Assembly (NCBI GenBank): GCA_003427395.1
Contig: BFEA01000232.1
Location: forward strand, 188,790-225,615
Direction of reading: 5' to 3'
Length of the DNA: 36,826 nucleotides
Origin: Chara braunii
Lineage: Eukaryota; Streptophyta; Charophyceae; Charales; Characeae
The notes under the pieces are model-generated. The model made no database searches. It was not told the origin of the DNA and was given only the letters and a program-made list of their open reading frames with translations. Below are positions 1 through 9,219 of this stretch, piece by piece; position 1 is the first letter of the stretch, and each line of letters begins with the position of its first letter. The translations under genes were made by a program, and so were the position numbers.

Positions 1-55
1 TAGTACGTGTACGGGGTGCCACCCAGCTGCATTCATTTATTATGGTACTGGTTAT

Positions 56-427
56 TGAAATGGTTTTCACCTTTGAGGTAGCAGATGCATGCCCCAGGGC
101 TCGATCCCTAGACCTCACCCGTCACCCGTGTACAGACCCCGCCACCCAATTGTTTGAACCAGCGACCTGTGTCTTGAAAGTCGCCAGTCTGTGTGCTGTA
201 GGTAGAGAGTTAGTAGTTGAGTGAGTGTGTGTGTGTGTCGGGATATCCAGGGAGATCCAGAGTGGTGTGTGTACGAACGAGTTGCGGCCATAGCCGCTTG
301 AGATGAGTTTGAATCTGAGCTGCGATCTTGTCTTCGTTATCTATGAGCTTTGTGTGGGCACTTGGTGCCAGTTTGATCGTCATTTCTTTGTATGCATGCT
401 GAAGTCGAAGTCGCAAGTCTGATTGCA
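56..427 (+). mobile_element. Family A LTR, shortened solo copy
   Basis: Begins TGAAATGGTTTTCACC and ends GTCTGATTGCA, the same termini as the other family A LTRs in this window (2921, 13581, 15329, 31518, 35681). It shares internal landmarks with them: GGGCTCGATCCCTAGACCTC, GATATCCAGGG, and GCTTTGTGTGGGC near the end. It lacks the central part with the TATA box, so it is only about 370 bp against 880-950 bp for fuller copies. No primer-binding site follows it, so it reads as a solo LTR. TTAT stands on both sides (52-55 and 428-431), a possible 4-bp remnant of a target duplication. It lies upstream of the first visible CK1 exon, hence probably in a CK1 intron. Confidence 0.72.
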
Positions 428-967
428 TTATAAGGAGGAAGAGGTGATTATGTGAGGGCAATAATGATGGCTGGAGGAGGGAGATGACGTTGGTTCAAGC
501 GTGTTATTTTTTTTCTTCTTCTTTTCTTCATTTTCCTTCTCCCCGTGACCTCACTCCACTTTTTCTTTTGTTGGCATGAATGACATTGTCTCAAAGTTCA
601 GTCTGGCGTAGTGAAATCGACAGGAACATATGATTCTTATCATAGATTTTAGCCACGTGATCTAATGCGTGACAAGATTGTTGGCTTCAGAAGTTCGATT
701 CATTACATAGGTGTTGCTGACAGTATTTGCAATCATGTGAGCTCCTATGAGTGTTGTGCGCTCCGTCATCTTTGTTCTCATGTGTTTTTAAGTTTGTATC
801 CCTTCAACTATTTCTATAGGGGCATGGGATGCAGAATGCCTTTGCCATTCTACCTTTTGTTTGTTGTATGCCTTTGCCATTCCACCTTTTGTTCGTTGTT
901 GTTTACCTTGACATCATCCTAATTGTCATCCTGTTGTGATCTTGTGGATCTTGTGGATCTTGTTCAG
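428..967 (+). other. CK1 upstream intron, 3' part
   Basis: No coding sequence is recognised. The last stretch looks like the end of an intron: a branch-site-like CTAAT near 919, a T-rich tract, and CAG at 965-967 just before the kinase exon. Two small tandem repeats are visible: a 32-bp unit twice (836-867, 868-899) and a 9-bp unit GATCTTGTG almost three times (938-964). The second lies between the candidate branch site and the acceptor. The upstream kinase exon is not in the window. Confidence 0.6.
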
Positions 968-1063
968 ATTAATCGAGTGGAATATGTGCATTCAAAGAGT
1001 TTCCTTCATCGTGATATCAAACCTGACAATTTTCTAATGGGCTTGGGCAGAAGAGCAAATCAG
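968..1063 (+). CDS. Casein kinase 1-like protein kinase, internal exon (catalytic loop)
   Basis: This 96-bp exon encodes 32 residues beginning [20 protein letters not shown] and ending GLGRRANQ. It covers kinase subdomain VIb: HRDIKPDN holds the catalytic Asp and the conserved Lys and Asn. The wording is that of the CK1 family, and GLGRRANQ is typical of plant and green-algal members. It is flanked by TTCAG at 963-967 and GTTAGC from 1064, so both splice signals fit and the exon is phase 0 at each end. CK1 enzymes are monomeric Ser/Thr kinases, often acting on acidic or primed substrates; which paralogue this is cannot be told. Its frame stays open into the intron only by chance. The next exon, at 33185, continues exactly where this one stops. 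No premature stop or odd residue is seen. Confidence 0.93.
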
Positions 1064-1111
1064 GTTAGCAATCGTTCAGCTGAAAGGTGTGACAAGTTGA
1101 CTTTTTTAGTG

Positions 1112-1296
1112 TTTTTTTTTTTTTTTTTTTTAAAAGAAAAAAAAAAGGGCGACAGCCTTGAGATATCAGCTTTGAATTGACTGGCCCAGGTAATTCAGAA
1201 TTGTTTTACTCTGTTCATCTCATTGCAACTGGATTCGAACTTGGGTTTGCATTTTAACAGTTCGGGGGTGTACCAACTGAGTGTGAGGATTGATCC
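1112..1296 (-). mobile_element. tRNA-derived SINE candidate
   Basis: Read on the minus strand there is a tRNA-like head. An A-box-like ACACTCAGTTGG lies at 1284-1273. The central CTGTTAAAA resembles an Asn-type anticodon loop. The B-box match AGTTCGAATCC is at 1241-1231 (10 of 11 to GGTTCGANTCC). The body is about 80 bp and ends in a long A run, seen as T20 on the plus strand near 1112-1131. Head, body and poly(A) tail in this order are the layout of a short interspersed element transcribed by RNA polymerase III. The cloverleaf stems are not preserved, so a working tRNA is unlikely. No clear target duplication was found. Confidence 0.5.
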
Positions 1297-1299
1297 CTC

Positions 1300-2250
1300 A
1301 AGTAGGGGCCTTGCCATGATGTACATGTTCTGGGCTAAGGCCCCAGCAAGCCTAGTGCCCGCCCAAGGCGGGCCAGCAAATCAACAAGAGCCCTCTATGC
1401 CAACATTTCACGAAGTGGGGTCTATACAGTTGCAGCACGCCAGTTGGTTGGAGTGCACCGAGTCTCGGATTTCAGCAAATGCTGAAATGCCCAGGGCCTC
1501 TGAGTTAGTTAGGCCCTGGGCACTTGAACGTGAGGCCGACAATGCATGCTGGGTAGAGAGGCTGAAAATGCCAAAGGGAAATCAGCCCACTGTCTGAATC
1601 TGGCCGCAGGCCTTGATGAAGGAGGCGCAACTGCCTTGCCCCGGGGCCCAACTGTATCGAGTTGGCTTCAGCCTCTGGGCCCTGGTCACAGGCTGAAGGG
1701 AGGCCGCCCACACGCTGCACTGGCATATAGGCAAGCAGGGCGAGGCAGAAGGGATCTTGGCCAATGCTGGCACTTGCGGGCACGCCGCGCGGATGCATGT
1801 GTGCTGCGCCGTGCAAGGCAGTGCTGCGCTAAGAGCAAGCAGGCCAGCGCTAGGCGTTAGGGCGCTGCCTGCACGCAGGGCACTGGCGGCCATAGCCGGG
1901 CCGCATGAGGGTGCAGGGGAGGTGAGGGCGAAGGTGGTACTTCGGAGGTGAAGGGCGCTGTGTGGGTAACAAGGGAGAGTGTGGGGAAGAGGACACGTAC
2001 CTGGTGAAGGTGGAGGTCGGCATTGGTGTTGACATCATCACTCGCTGGTAGTCAAGTTGTCTGGTTGCTTTTCATTGCTGTAGTTGTANTCGGCATTGGT
2101 GTTGACATCATCACTCGCTGGTAGTCAAGTTGTCTGGTTGCTTTTCATTGCTGTAGTTGTAGGATAGCTGTAGAGTAGATAGGGTGCCTGGCGCCATTCA
2201 CAAGAGAGAGCTACATTTGGGTTATGCTGTTGGTGTTGCCCTGTTGGGCA
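1300..2250. repeat. GC-rich unclassified repeat, copy 1
   Basis: This segment is far more GC-rich than the neighbouring intron and is rich in GGCCC/GGGCC words. It contains an exact 11-bp inverted repeat, TGCCCAGGGCC (1488-1498) and GGCCCTGGGCA (1512-1522), and beside it the smaller inverted repeat TTTCAGCAAATGCTGAAA. The part at 1780-2010 resembles 10900-11110: GC-rich with GGCAGC and CATAGCC words, then a TACCTGGTGA motif. Open frames here are short and overlap on both strands, as expected of GC-rich DNA, so I call no protein. The boundaries are approximate. Confidence 0.4.
2018..2160. repeat. 73-bp tandem duplication around an ambiguous base
   Basis: A segment starting CGGCATTGGTGTTGACATC occurs at 2018-2088 and again, essentially unchanged, from 2091 to 2160. 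The only break is an N at 2089. Near-identity with an unresolved base at the junction suggests an assembly or gap-closing artefact, although a recent tandem duplication is also possible. Confidence 0.85.
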
Positions 2251-2920
2251 TGGACATTGACTCATGATTCTTCTGTATCATTCTCAATTGGATGGTTACT
2301 CGGTTCCATGTGCTATCTGCTTTGGCTTTGACTACTTGGACTTCAGTGTGATTTTGCATTCTGGATTTCTGTGCTTCGTCCATACTCATGTTCCTTGCAT
2401 GAGCTGGGCTTGTTGGTACAAGTTGACTTTAGACTGTACTTCCTTTTGTTCAGTGTTTTGCATTACATTCTTTGAGGGCAAAATGACTTAGCACCCTTGT
2501 CTCAAACTTTTCACTCATGCCTTCCCTGCTCATGGAAAGGCTGCTAGTGTTCACTCTCATGATAAGCCTTAAAATCTCTTATTGCATTCAGTTACAGTAC
2601 TGCTTTTGGTATCTCTAGGAGTACGACGACATGGACATGCCCATCCAAATGCAGCACTCTTTGCGAGTCATGCAGCACTGCCTGCCATTTCCTTTCAACA
2701 ATGCAAAATGTGGCCTTTCCAGAAGTGGACTCGTTTAACGGTCTCCATGTTGCCCACAGTTTTTTTTTAGGAGATTAAACATCAGCCTGGAGACCTGGAT
2801 CACAGCAGTTGACATGAGTTTAAGCGGCGAGTGGAGACCCCTCTCCTCCAAGTAGTGGTGTGTGCAAGATTTGAATTACCTCAACTTCTCAAATTATGGT
2901 TTTGATTCATGGCGATGTAA
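2161..2920 (+). other. CK1 intron, no gene seen
   Basis: T-rich, intron-like sequence on the plus strand. Short open frames show no recognisable domain. Nothing else is identified here up to the solo LTR. Confidence 0.5.
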
Positions 2921-3807
2921 TGAAACGGTATTCACCTGTTCGCAGTAGCGGGTGCAGATCCCAGGGCTCGATCCCTAGTCCTCACCTTACCTGTGTACAG
3001 TATCTGTGTCGACCCCGATAGTTGAACCCGTGACCTGTGTATTTGTAACAGTTGGTAGACTGTCGTAGGGTCCGTAGGTGGTAGGGGTTCGTTCTGTAGA
3101 CCTGTTGTTTGTAGGGCTTATTAGGTCCTAGAAGTCGTAGCTGTAGGACTTCTGAAAGGTCAAGGTCGTAGCTGCTACAGTGTCGAAGGGCCAAGTCCAC
3201 AGACTTCCGGAAGGTCCGGAAGTGGCCCTTCACTCGTTGTTGTACCAGAGGCAAGTGGGCAAGTGGTGGAAGTCCACCTGTGCTGAGTCAGCGGTACCCA
3301 GTCCCAGTCAGTCCTAGTCCAGTCAAGCAAGTACCGTATGGGACTGTGTGCACCACGGGCATGGGAAAGGGGCAGACCAACGAGTTACAGAAGTGTAAAT
3401 GAAGAGGCAGCGCCCAGCCATTCATTCATTCCTGCGTAAGCCATACGGAAGCACTGCCACAGCGACTTGTGCGAGGTGGTCTGCAGTATGCCCGAAGACG
3501 AAGTGGGCGAGGAAGGAGAGCTTAGCTATAGTGGTAGAGGTAGTAGCGGCCATAGCCGCCATAGCTGGAAAAAGGGTGTAGTGTGTGTGTGCGTGTGGGT
3601 ACAGTGTTTCGCGTGTGGGGTATCCAGGGTGATCCTAAGTGGAGTGCGTGTGAACAGCAGAGTTGGGCGCAGTGACGAACAGAGAATTGTACAGGCGCTG
3701 ACACGCCATATCTCCGAGATTTGAGTGGGCGCTTGTCGCCGGTTTGCTGTGCTACCTGTTTGCATGCATGTGAAGTGCGAAAGAAAGTGAGTCTGATTGC
3801 ATGTAAT
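2916..3807 (+). mobile_element. Family A solo LTR with 5-bp target duplication
   Basis: The LTR itself spans 2921-3802 (882 bp), begins TGAAACGGTATTCACC and ends GTCTGATTGCA. It is flanked by identical 5-bp copies of TGTAA (2916-2920 and 3803-3807). No primer-binding site or internal sequence follows, so this is a solo LTR left by recombination of a former full element. The usual TATA position holds TGTAAAT (3394-3400), a degraded form of the TATAAAT found in the other copies. The motif GCGGCCATAGCCGC lies at 3546-3559, and CAGGGTGATCC near 3625 is shared with the other copies. It is in sense orientation to CK1. Confidence 0.88.
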
Positions 3808-5571
3808 GACCTTCAAAATCACAGACTGAACGACCTGTTATCTCCTGAGTATTGCGGCTGAAGTGAGTGACTTGCTGAGATTTCTAAGCGTATGTTTGTG
3901 CACGGTTGCTCAGTTTCTGTGTGTTTGCCTGTCGGCATGATTGCTTGGGTGTAATTGTGACCCACCAGGGTACTTGTCTGCTGGGAAGGCCCACAAGCCT
4001 GGTGCTTATGTGTGGCCGTGCTGTTGTGAGGGTGCAGCGAGGGATTAGCAGTACGATAGGCCCACGTAGGTTGGAAAGCACTCAGGTAGCCGGTAGCTAG
4101 GCAGAAGATGACAAAAAAGTTAGTACCTTTAGAGGCCTGAGTGATATTTAGAAGTCCAGTTGGCTTAGAGTCTAGGGGTACTGATCCAGTTGTATGAGTC
4201 TGTGGCCTGCGGAGGAGAATATCAGTCCGCAATTTTGTTCTCTCCCATTCATGGAGGCTGTGGTCCTAGAAGGCAATGAGCAAAGAGGCAATACTTTTGT
4301 ATATCTTCACTGGAGGCAAGAGGCTCAGTCTGATTTGCAACTTGCAAGTTTGGGCGACACGCTGCTGGAGCGAGGGCTCAGCTTAGTAGCGATGGGGACA
4401 CTGGGGAGTAAGAAGGTGGGCGTGGCCCTCCACCTTAGGTATGGAGGAGAGGTTTAAGGAGGGGATTCCTGGGGAGTAGGAGGAGGAGGAAGAAGATGGT
4501 GAGCAAGGAGGCAATTGACACGGGAGCATACCTGCCTTAAGTGGTCTGCATCTTCATCTTCTTGCACTGCACGGGGAAGTCCCCAGTCGGGGACTGGCAC
4601 CTAGTAGAAGGGACACATTTCCTTTGCATTGTCCTTTGAACGTCGAGGCTTTACTCCCATAGTCCACCATAACCACCTGTTCCACCAAGTAGGAGGAAAT
4701 GTATAAGATGGCTACACTGAACCTGTTAAGTGGCTGACAGTGAGGGGAGGACTCAGGCCTTGGGTCTGGTTCATTTTGTCACCGTTCTCTCTTCAAACCA
4801 TCAAAGTTTATCAGCCCTTGGCTGAGTCAGAGCCCGTTGTGGCCTTTTTTTTCCCATCCGATCGTGGATCTGGGGGCGGAGATTTGTCCTGACATGCTTT
4901 CTTTCGTTGACACCTGGTGGTGTGTTAGGTGGGCAAGTGGATAGTCTAATCGGCTGTCTATGGTGTCAATGGACATAGAGAGCTTCTGCGAATGTGGGAA
5001 AGTGTCAGAGGATGTCAGAGATTGTGAGGGAGTGTCAGGGAGCGAATTTGTCAGAGGTGTCAGAGCACCTTGATATCTCTTTTGGCATGTTGATTTTCAA
5101 AAACAAGATCAGGTGAAAAGTTAAAAATAGAAAAAAAAAAGGAAGAAGATGATGTAGTTTTTCTTGTTTTGGGCAGCTGCGATCCATTTGTTCTCTGGCC
5201 GCTGCTATTCATTAATCGGTGGGCACCTCGTCTCGTTTTTTTGTTGCTGTGATTGGTGTGTTGTTTAAGCCACCTGTCCCCCCGACGTCGAAAACTCGGG
5301 GGGGGGGGGGGGGGGGGGGGGGCGGTAGTGTGGAGAAGCAGCTTAGTGACAAAAACGGAAAATGCACTGAAGCGCCACCGCGGTTGATTTTGCTGAGATA
5401 AGGGCCTCCCATGGATATTCAGCCCCACCTTCACTTAGGGTGGGTACGAGGCTTGGTGGGGCGTGCCGGGGGGGCCACGTTCCAGAACATGTGCGTGTTG
5501 GCTAGGGCCCCATGAGGACACATTCCTCACATTTCATTCCCCTCAGCTTCGAAAGTCCGCTGAGATGCTTC
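3808..5571. other. Unassigned intronic DNA
   Basis: No protein domain, tRNA or terminal repeat is recognised. Open frames are short and lack convincing coding character. A G-rich GGAGGAGG stretch lies near 4470-4500, a short run of TGTCAGAG-type repeats lies near 5000-5060, and a 25-base G run lies at 5298-5322. Confidence 0.45.
5298..5322 (+). repeat. Poly(G) run of 25 bases
   Basis: An unbroken run of 25 G residues. Such tracts can form G-quadruplexes and are hard to sequence, so the exact length is doubtful. Confidence 0.9.
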
Positions 5572-5921
5572 TTAAGCAGGAGCTGTCCCCTTCAACCTTC
5601 TGTCATAATCTGCCACAATTTGAGGGGCTGTTTCAATCAGTTCCACTCTTGTGAACCACCGGTCTTCTTTTGGATCCGTGTGATGCCTGAATCTCTTGGG
5701 TTTCTGCGGTCTTCCTGTACCCACAGGCTTGGGAACAGGCATGTCTCTATGTTCCAAAATATCGTCAACGTCCACATGGCCATCCATGGTTGGGGCCAGC
5801 ATTGATGGGAACTGCTGTGTCGCAGCGAAAAGGTGTTGGCTTTTAGGTGTGAAACACATGGTTAGTGTGTAAGTGACCAGGGATACAAATAACGTACAAG
5901 GAACCGTCCAATTCATTAACC
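5572..5921 (-). pseudogene. Integrase C-terminal tail remnant of a gypsy element
   Basis: On the minus strand the sequence encodes the end of a Ty3/gypsy integrase. In order it holds an IPGHLHTNHVFHT stretch (the usual family form is PPHLHTYPVFHVSKL), then MDGHVDVDDILEH, GTGRPQKPKRF, and EDRWFTRVELIETAPQIV near the stop at 5574-5572. The order matches the tail of element 3 at 31140-31479. A frameshift occurs near 5840: the HLHT part and the DDILEH part are in different frames. Everything upstream (core domain, RT) is missing, and the fragment stops where an LTR-like sequence begins at 5922. It is a dead remnant of a third gypsy copy lying opposite to the CK1 gene. Confidence 0.8.
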
Positions 5922-6118
5922 TGTTACAATCCTGGCCGATTTCGAAGTATACATTCATCAGAAAGTACAATGTCGTCCAATTGCAAAAAGAAATACTCCA
6001 GCATAGACCAATGACAAGGCTCTTCTTCTTCGCCAACCAATCTCCTCCTCCGTATCTCCTCCCCTCTTATTCAAACAAGAAATAACAATAATAATGTTGA
6101 ATGGCCGAACCAGAATCA
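5922..6118 (+). mobile_element. Short LTR-like repeat, probable 5' LTR of gypsy element 1
   Basis: Begins TGTTACAATCCTGGCC and ends CCAGAATCA, so it has the TG...CA ends of an LTR. It shares most of its length with 17095-17358, including AAAGTACAATG, GACAAGGCTCTTCTTCTTCG and TCTTATTCA. It stands directly in front of the gag remnant of gypsy element 1, the place for a 5' LTR. No clear primer-binding site follows, and no matching 3' LTR was found after 10490, so the assignment is tentative. Confidence 0.5.
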
Positions 6119-6173
6119 AGGTAGGGACATGGCTGCATAAGCAAGGTAGCTAACGCTCAATCAGTTTATGACC

Positions 6174-6860
6174 ATGGTAGATAAATGGTTTCATGAATGC
6201 CAGCAAGTCCAATGTGCGACCAATGAACTAACGAATTTAAACTCACGTAAGTACAATTTTGTGAAGAAGGTCACTGAGAAGGTCGAGAACCTGGTCATGG
6301 TTCGCTGAGTGATATATGACAAGGAGATCCTCCTGCCCACATATCTGAGGGGCGTTCGAAAGACGATCAAAGTTTTGCTCGTCCAGGTTACCATCACATA
6401 TGGAAATGATTTTACCTCTCTGGGCAAGAAGGCGCTTGATTGAGAGGCCAAGCTAAACAACGCTAGTTAGGGACTGGTAGATGGGGGGAGGGGGAAGGAA
6501 GAAGTTGCCCCAAGATCGGAAGAAAAGGGGCTACCTAATGAAAATAGATGCAAATGGCACTCTAGCTGGAAGGGAAGTAAGGAGTGTGGTACCAGCGAGT
6601 TAGGCTTTGAGGGAGAGGTGCTAGCTGTCAACAGGGCTAAGGGGTCTGGTGATCAGCAGGGCAGCCTGGATAGACGTCAAGGAAGTGGCTCTTGTGTCAT
6701 AGGTTGTGTTAGAGAGGGTGTAGAGTAAGACGTTTGGAGACCGATTCGTCGGAGGCACCTGTATGAAATGTGGCCAATATGGTCTTATCAAATCCAATTG
6801 CAAGAACGCTAAGGTCCTTACGAAGGTGCATCCTGTAGTGGGCATCGGGCACATTCATCC
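6174..6860 (+). pseudogene. gag remnant with degraded CCHC zinc knuckle (element 1)
   Basis: From the ATG at 6174 a short frame starts MVDKWFHE. Farther on, after a stop, the wording LLPTYLRGVRKTIKVLL resembles the end of a retrotransposon gag domain. At 6760-6801 there is a zinc-knuckle pattern C-x2-C-x4-?-x4-C (CMKCGQYGLIKSNC) in which the expected His is Leu. Gag proteins form the particle and the knuckle binds the RNA. The missing His and several in-frame stops show that it no longer works. Reading frames change at least twice between the gag and knuckle parts. Confidence 0.6.
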
Positions 6861-7014
6861 CAGGGTAGTTCAACAATTTCTTCCTAGGGAATTACGTCAA
6901 GCCAATAGAAGTAGTGGCCACTTCTGCAGAGGCTGAGTTGTTGTTCTTTCACCTTCTCCACAAACGACTAAGGTTGTTGACCTGAATGTTACCCCGCAGG
7001 CTCATCCGGATCAT

Positions 7015-7250
7015 GTGATGCTCCCTTCACGGAATATGTATGATCCCTTAGAGGAGCTGGAAAAAGAAGGGGCTAATAAAGACATGCTAGCCTCCTGGGT
7101 GACTAAAGCAAGATCAGGAAAGATGATTGTGGTAGAAGTTGATGTTGGTGGCTGCAAAGCAAGGGCACTCGCAGACATTGAATCTACGGACAATTACATC
7201 ATTTGTGCTTGTTTTGAGGCTGCATTTAGAGTACCTGGTGCAACAATGTA
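7015..7250 (+). pseudogene. Retroviral-type aspartic protease remnant (element 1)
   Basis: The frame contains MIVVEVDVGGCKARALADIE followed by STDNYI. This aligns with the usual gypsy protease pattern in which a hydrophobic strand leads into the active-site triplet D-T/S-G and then A-[ST]-x-N-[FY]-I. Here the triplet reads D-I-E, so the active site is lost. The enzyme would normally cleave the gag-pol polyprotein. The frame stops at 7248-7250 before the end of the domain. The position between the knuckle (6760) and RT (7428) is right for a protease. Confidence 0.6.
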
Positions 7251-7427
7251 GCATACCTGTAGTATCTACATTTGCTAACAAGCAACAAATACTACCTCAA
7301 GGTTGTCAAGCCCCAGTTTGACTGGGACCGAAAACTCATGATCATAAGCTGTTTGATGGAAGGATAGCATATCTGAGAAAATTTAATTCTCATAATGAGT
7401 CTGATTCTTATGGGTGCTTGAACGCAC

Positions 7428-8409
7428 ATGTTCTATAAATTCTATGGACAGAACCAAGATGAGGGTATGTATTTAGTCTTTGTGTGTGAGATGGGGCAGG
7501 TCGTTAAAACCCCTCCACGAATAGGAAAAGTTGTCACCAATTATTCAGACCTTCTAACAGAGCGATCAAGTGTCGTCGATAGGGAAATTCTCCATGCGGT
7601 AGAGATTATCCTTGGTAGCAAGGTTCCTAGGGTTAGGATCTATAGGATCTCTCCTACAAAGGTACTAGATTTTTGCCGTCAACTAAAAGAGCTCACAGAG
7701 AAGGGCTGGATTCGGTCAACTACGTCTCCCTATGGAGTGCTAGTTCTCTTTGTCCCAAAGAAATGGGGTACGCCGAGGATGGGCATTGATTACAAAGGCC
7801 TCAATGCCATCACTGTTAAGAACGCGGAGCCCCTACCTCACCTCGATGACCGCTTGGATAGGGTGCAGAGGTGTAGGCACTTCAACAAGATGCATCTGAA
7901 GTTCGGGTACCACCAAGTTAGATTAGATTTGAGATCAACATAAGACTGCATTTCATACTTCGTACATTCTGTATGATTTTGTGGTGATGCCTTTTGGCCT
8001 ATGTAATGTGCCCCACATTCCAACACCAAGGTTTTTTTATGACTTGTTGGACAAGGTCATCATCGTGTACCACAACGACATACATATCTTCAATAGGACT
8101 CTCGAGGAGCAAATGCAACACTTAGATATTGTGCTAGGACTCCTTCAGCAACACAAGTACAATATTAATCTTGAGAAATGCAAGTTTGATTTCACCTGGA
8201 TTTTGTACTCGGGTCACGAAATTTCCGCACATGGTTTGAGGCTGGAGGATGCGAAGGTGGCCAGCATTAGATGCTGGTCACGGCCACGGTCCGTGACTGA
8301 GGTCATATCGTTCTTGGGGATGACGGGCTACTATCGTTCGATTGTAAAGAGTTGTAGTATGGTTGCAAACCCCTTGACCGATCTAAATTGCCTTAAAACC
8401 CCTTGGTAG
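7428..8409 (+). pseudogene. Reverse transcriptase, frameshifted (element 1)
   Basis: The first part (7428-7943) has the RT entry region ELTEKGWIRSTTSPYGVLVL, VPKKWGTPRMGIDYKGLNAI and PLPHLDDRLD. A frameshift near 7940 moves the reading to the frame of 7981-8409, which carries the MPFGL motif and the polymerase box. Two catalytic positions are lost. FSKIDL reads FNKMHL (7881-7898), with Asp changed to His. The YxDD box reads YHND (8068-8079), with the first of its two Asp changed to Asn. The thumb motif near FLGMTGYYR is preserved. RT would copy the element RNA to DNA; this copy cannot. It ends at a TAG at 8407-8409. Confidence 0.88.
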
Positions 8410-8489
8410 TGGACAACTGATTGTGAGGTGCCGTCAAAGGATTTAAGTACACTTTGACCTATCACAAGGTCCTTCAAATCCCAGATCCC

Positions 8490-9072
8490 GACAAGCCATT
8501 TTTGTGACTACTGGTGCAAGCCCACACGACATAGGCGTAATACTTCAGCAACAGGAGGGGAAGAAGTTGAGGCCCTTCGAGTACATGAGTAAGAAGATGC
8601 CCTATGAAAAGCTACGTAGGTCTACTGACGAGCGAGAGCTCTATGCCCTCTACAAGGCTTTGACCCATTGGAAGCACGATCTCGTTGGCTGGCCCTTGAA
8701 AATAAGGTCTGACCATAGGATGCTTCAGTGGATCAGGACTCGGGCCTCACTTTCACATGCTTTGAAAAGATGGACAAAAATCGAAGATATGTATGAGAGC
8801 ATTTGAAGGGAGAGTACAACAAAGTGGCTGATGCGTTATCATGTAGGGTGGACTATCTGGGCGCCTTAGTCATTGAGTATGAGCTCAATGAGGATGTGAC
8901 TCAACACATGGTGGAAGCCTATAAGGAAGATGGCTTCATCTCCGAAATCATTCTCGGACTCGAGGTGGAGGATAAAGCCATGCCAAGTGGGCTTGTGATG
9001 GTCGACGGATTGCTCTTCCTTGAGAAGGTAGGGGATAAACGTTTGTGTGTGCCAATTAGTGAGAGCATTTGA
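8490..9072 (+). pseudogene. RNase H domain and connection, degenerate (element 1)
   Basis: The frame at 8504 starts TTGASPHDIGVILQQ, where working enzymes have TDAS: the first catalytic Asp is Gly. It goes on through RPFEYMSKKM, RELYALYKALTHWKHDL and SDHRMLQWI. After a frame change near 8800 come YNKVADALSCRVDYL, the end of RNase H, and the linker toward integrase (DGLLFLEKVGDKRLCVPI). RNase H removes the RNA strand of the replication hybrid. The last 130 bp or so of this part are duplicated just downstream. Confidence 0.8.
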
Positions 9073-9188
9073 AAGGAGAGTACAACAAAGTGGCTGATGC
9101 GTTATCATGTAGGGTGGACTATCTGGGCGCCTTAGTCACTGAGTATGAGCTCAATGAGGATGTGACTCAACACATGGTGGAAGCCCTT
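8797..9188 (+). repeat. Direct duplication inside gypsy element 1
   Basis: The segment starting GAGAGCATTTGAA at 8797 and running to about 8925 recurs, nearly unchanged, at 9060-9188 (offset 263). The second copy then jumps to CCTTCCTTGAGAAGGTAGGG, which also stands near 9016-9034. It breaks the coding order between RNase H and integrase and must postdate the loss of function. Confidence 0.85.
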
Positions 9189-9219
9189 CCTTGAGAAGGT
9201 AGGGGACACTTTGTTTCTA

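Noticed and set aside
923-1180. 85-codon frame through the kinase exon taken as a complete small protein
   Set aside because: Only residues 16-47 are CK1; the ends run into intron sequence with clear splice signals.
1223-1296. Working tRNA-Asn gene
   Set aside because: Acceptor and D stems do not pair and the A box is degraded. A SINE head or pseudogene fits better.
4194-4457. 87-codon open frame
   Set aside because: No recognisable domain, no repeat homologue in the window, and length within chance expectation. Kept as unassigned DNA.
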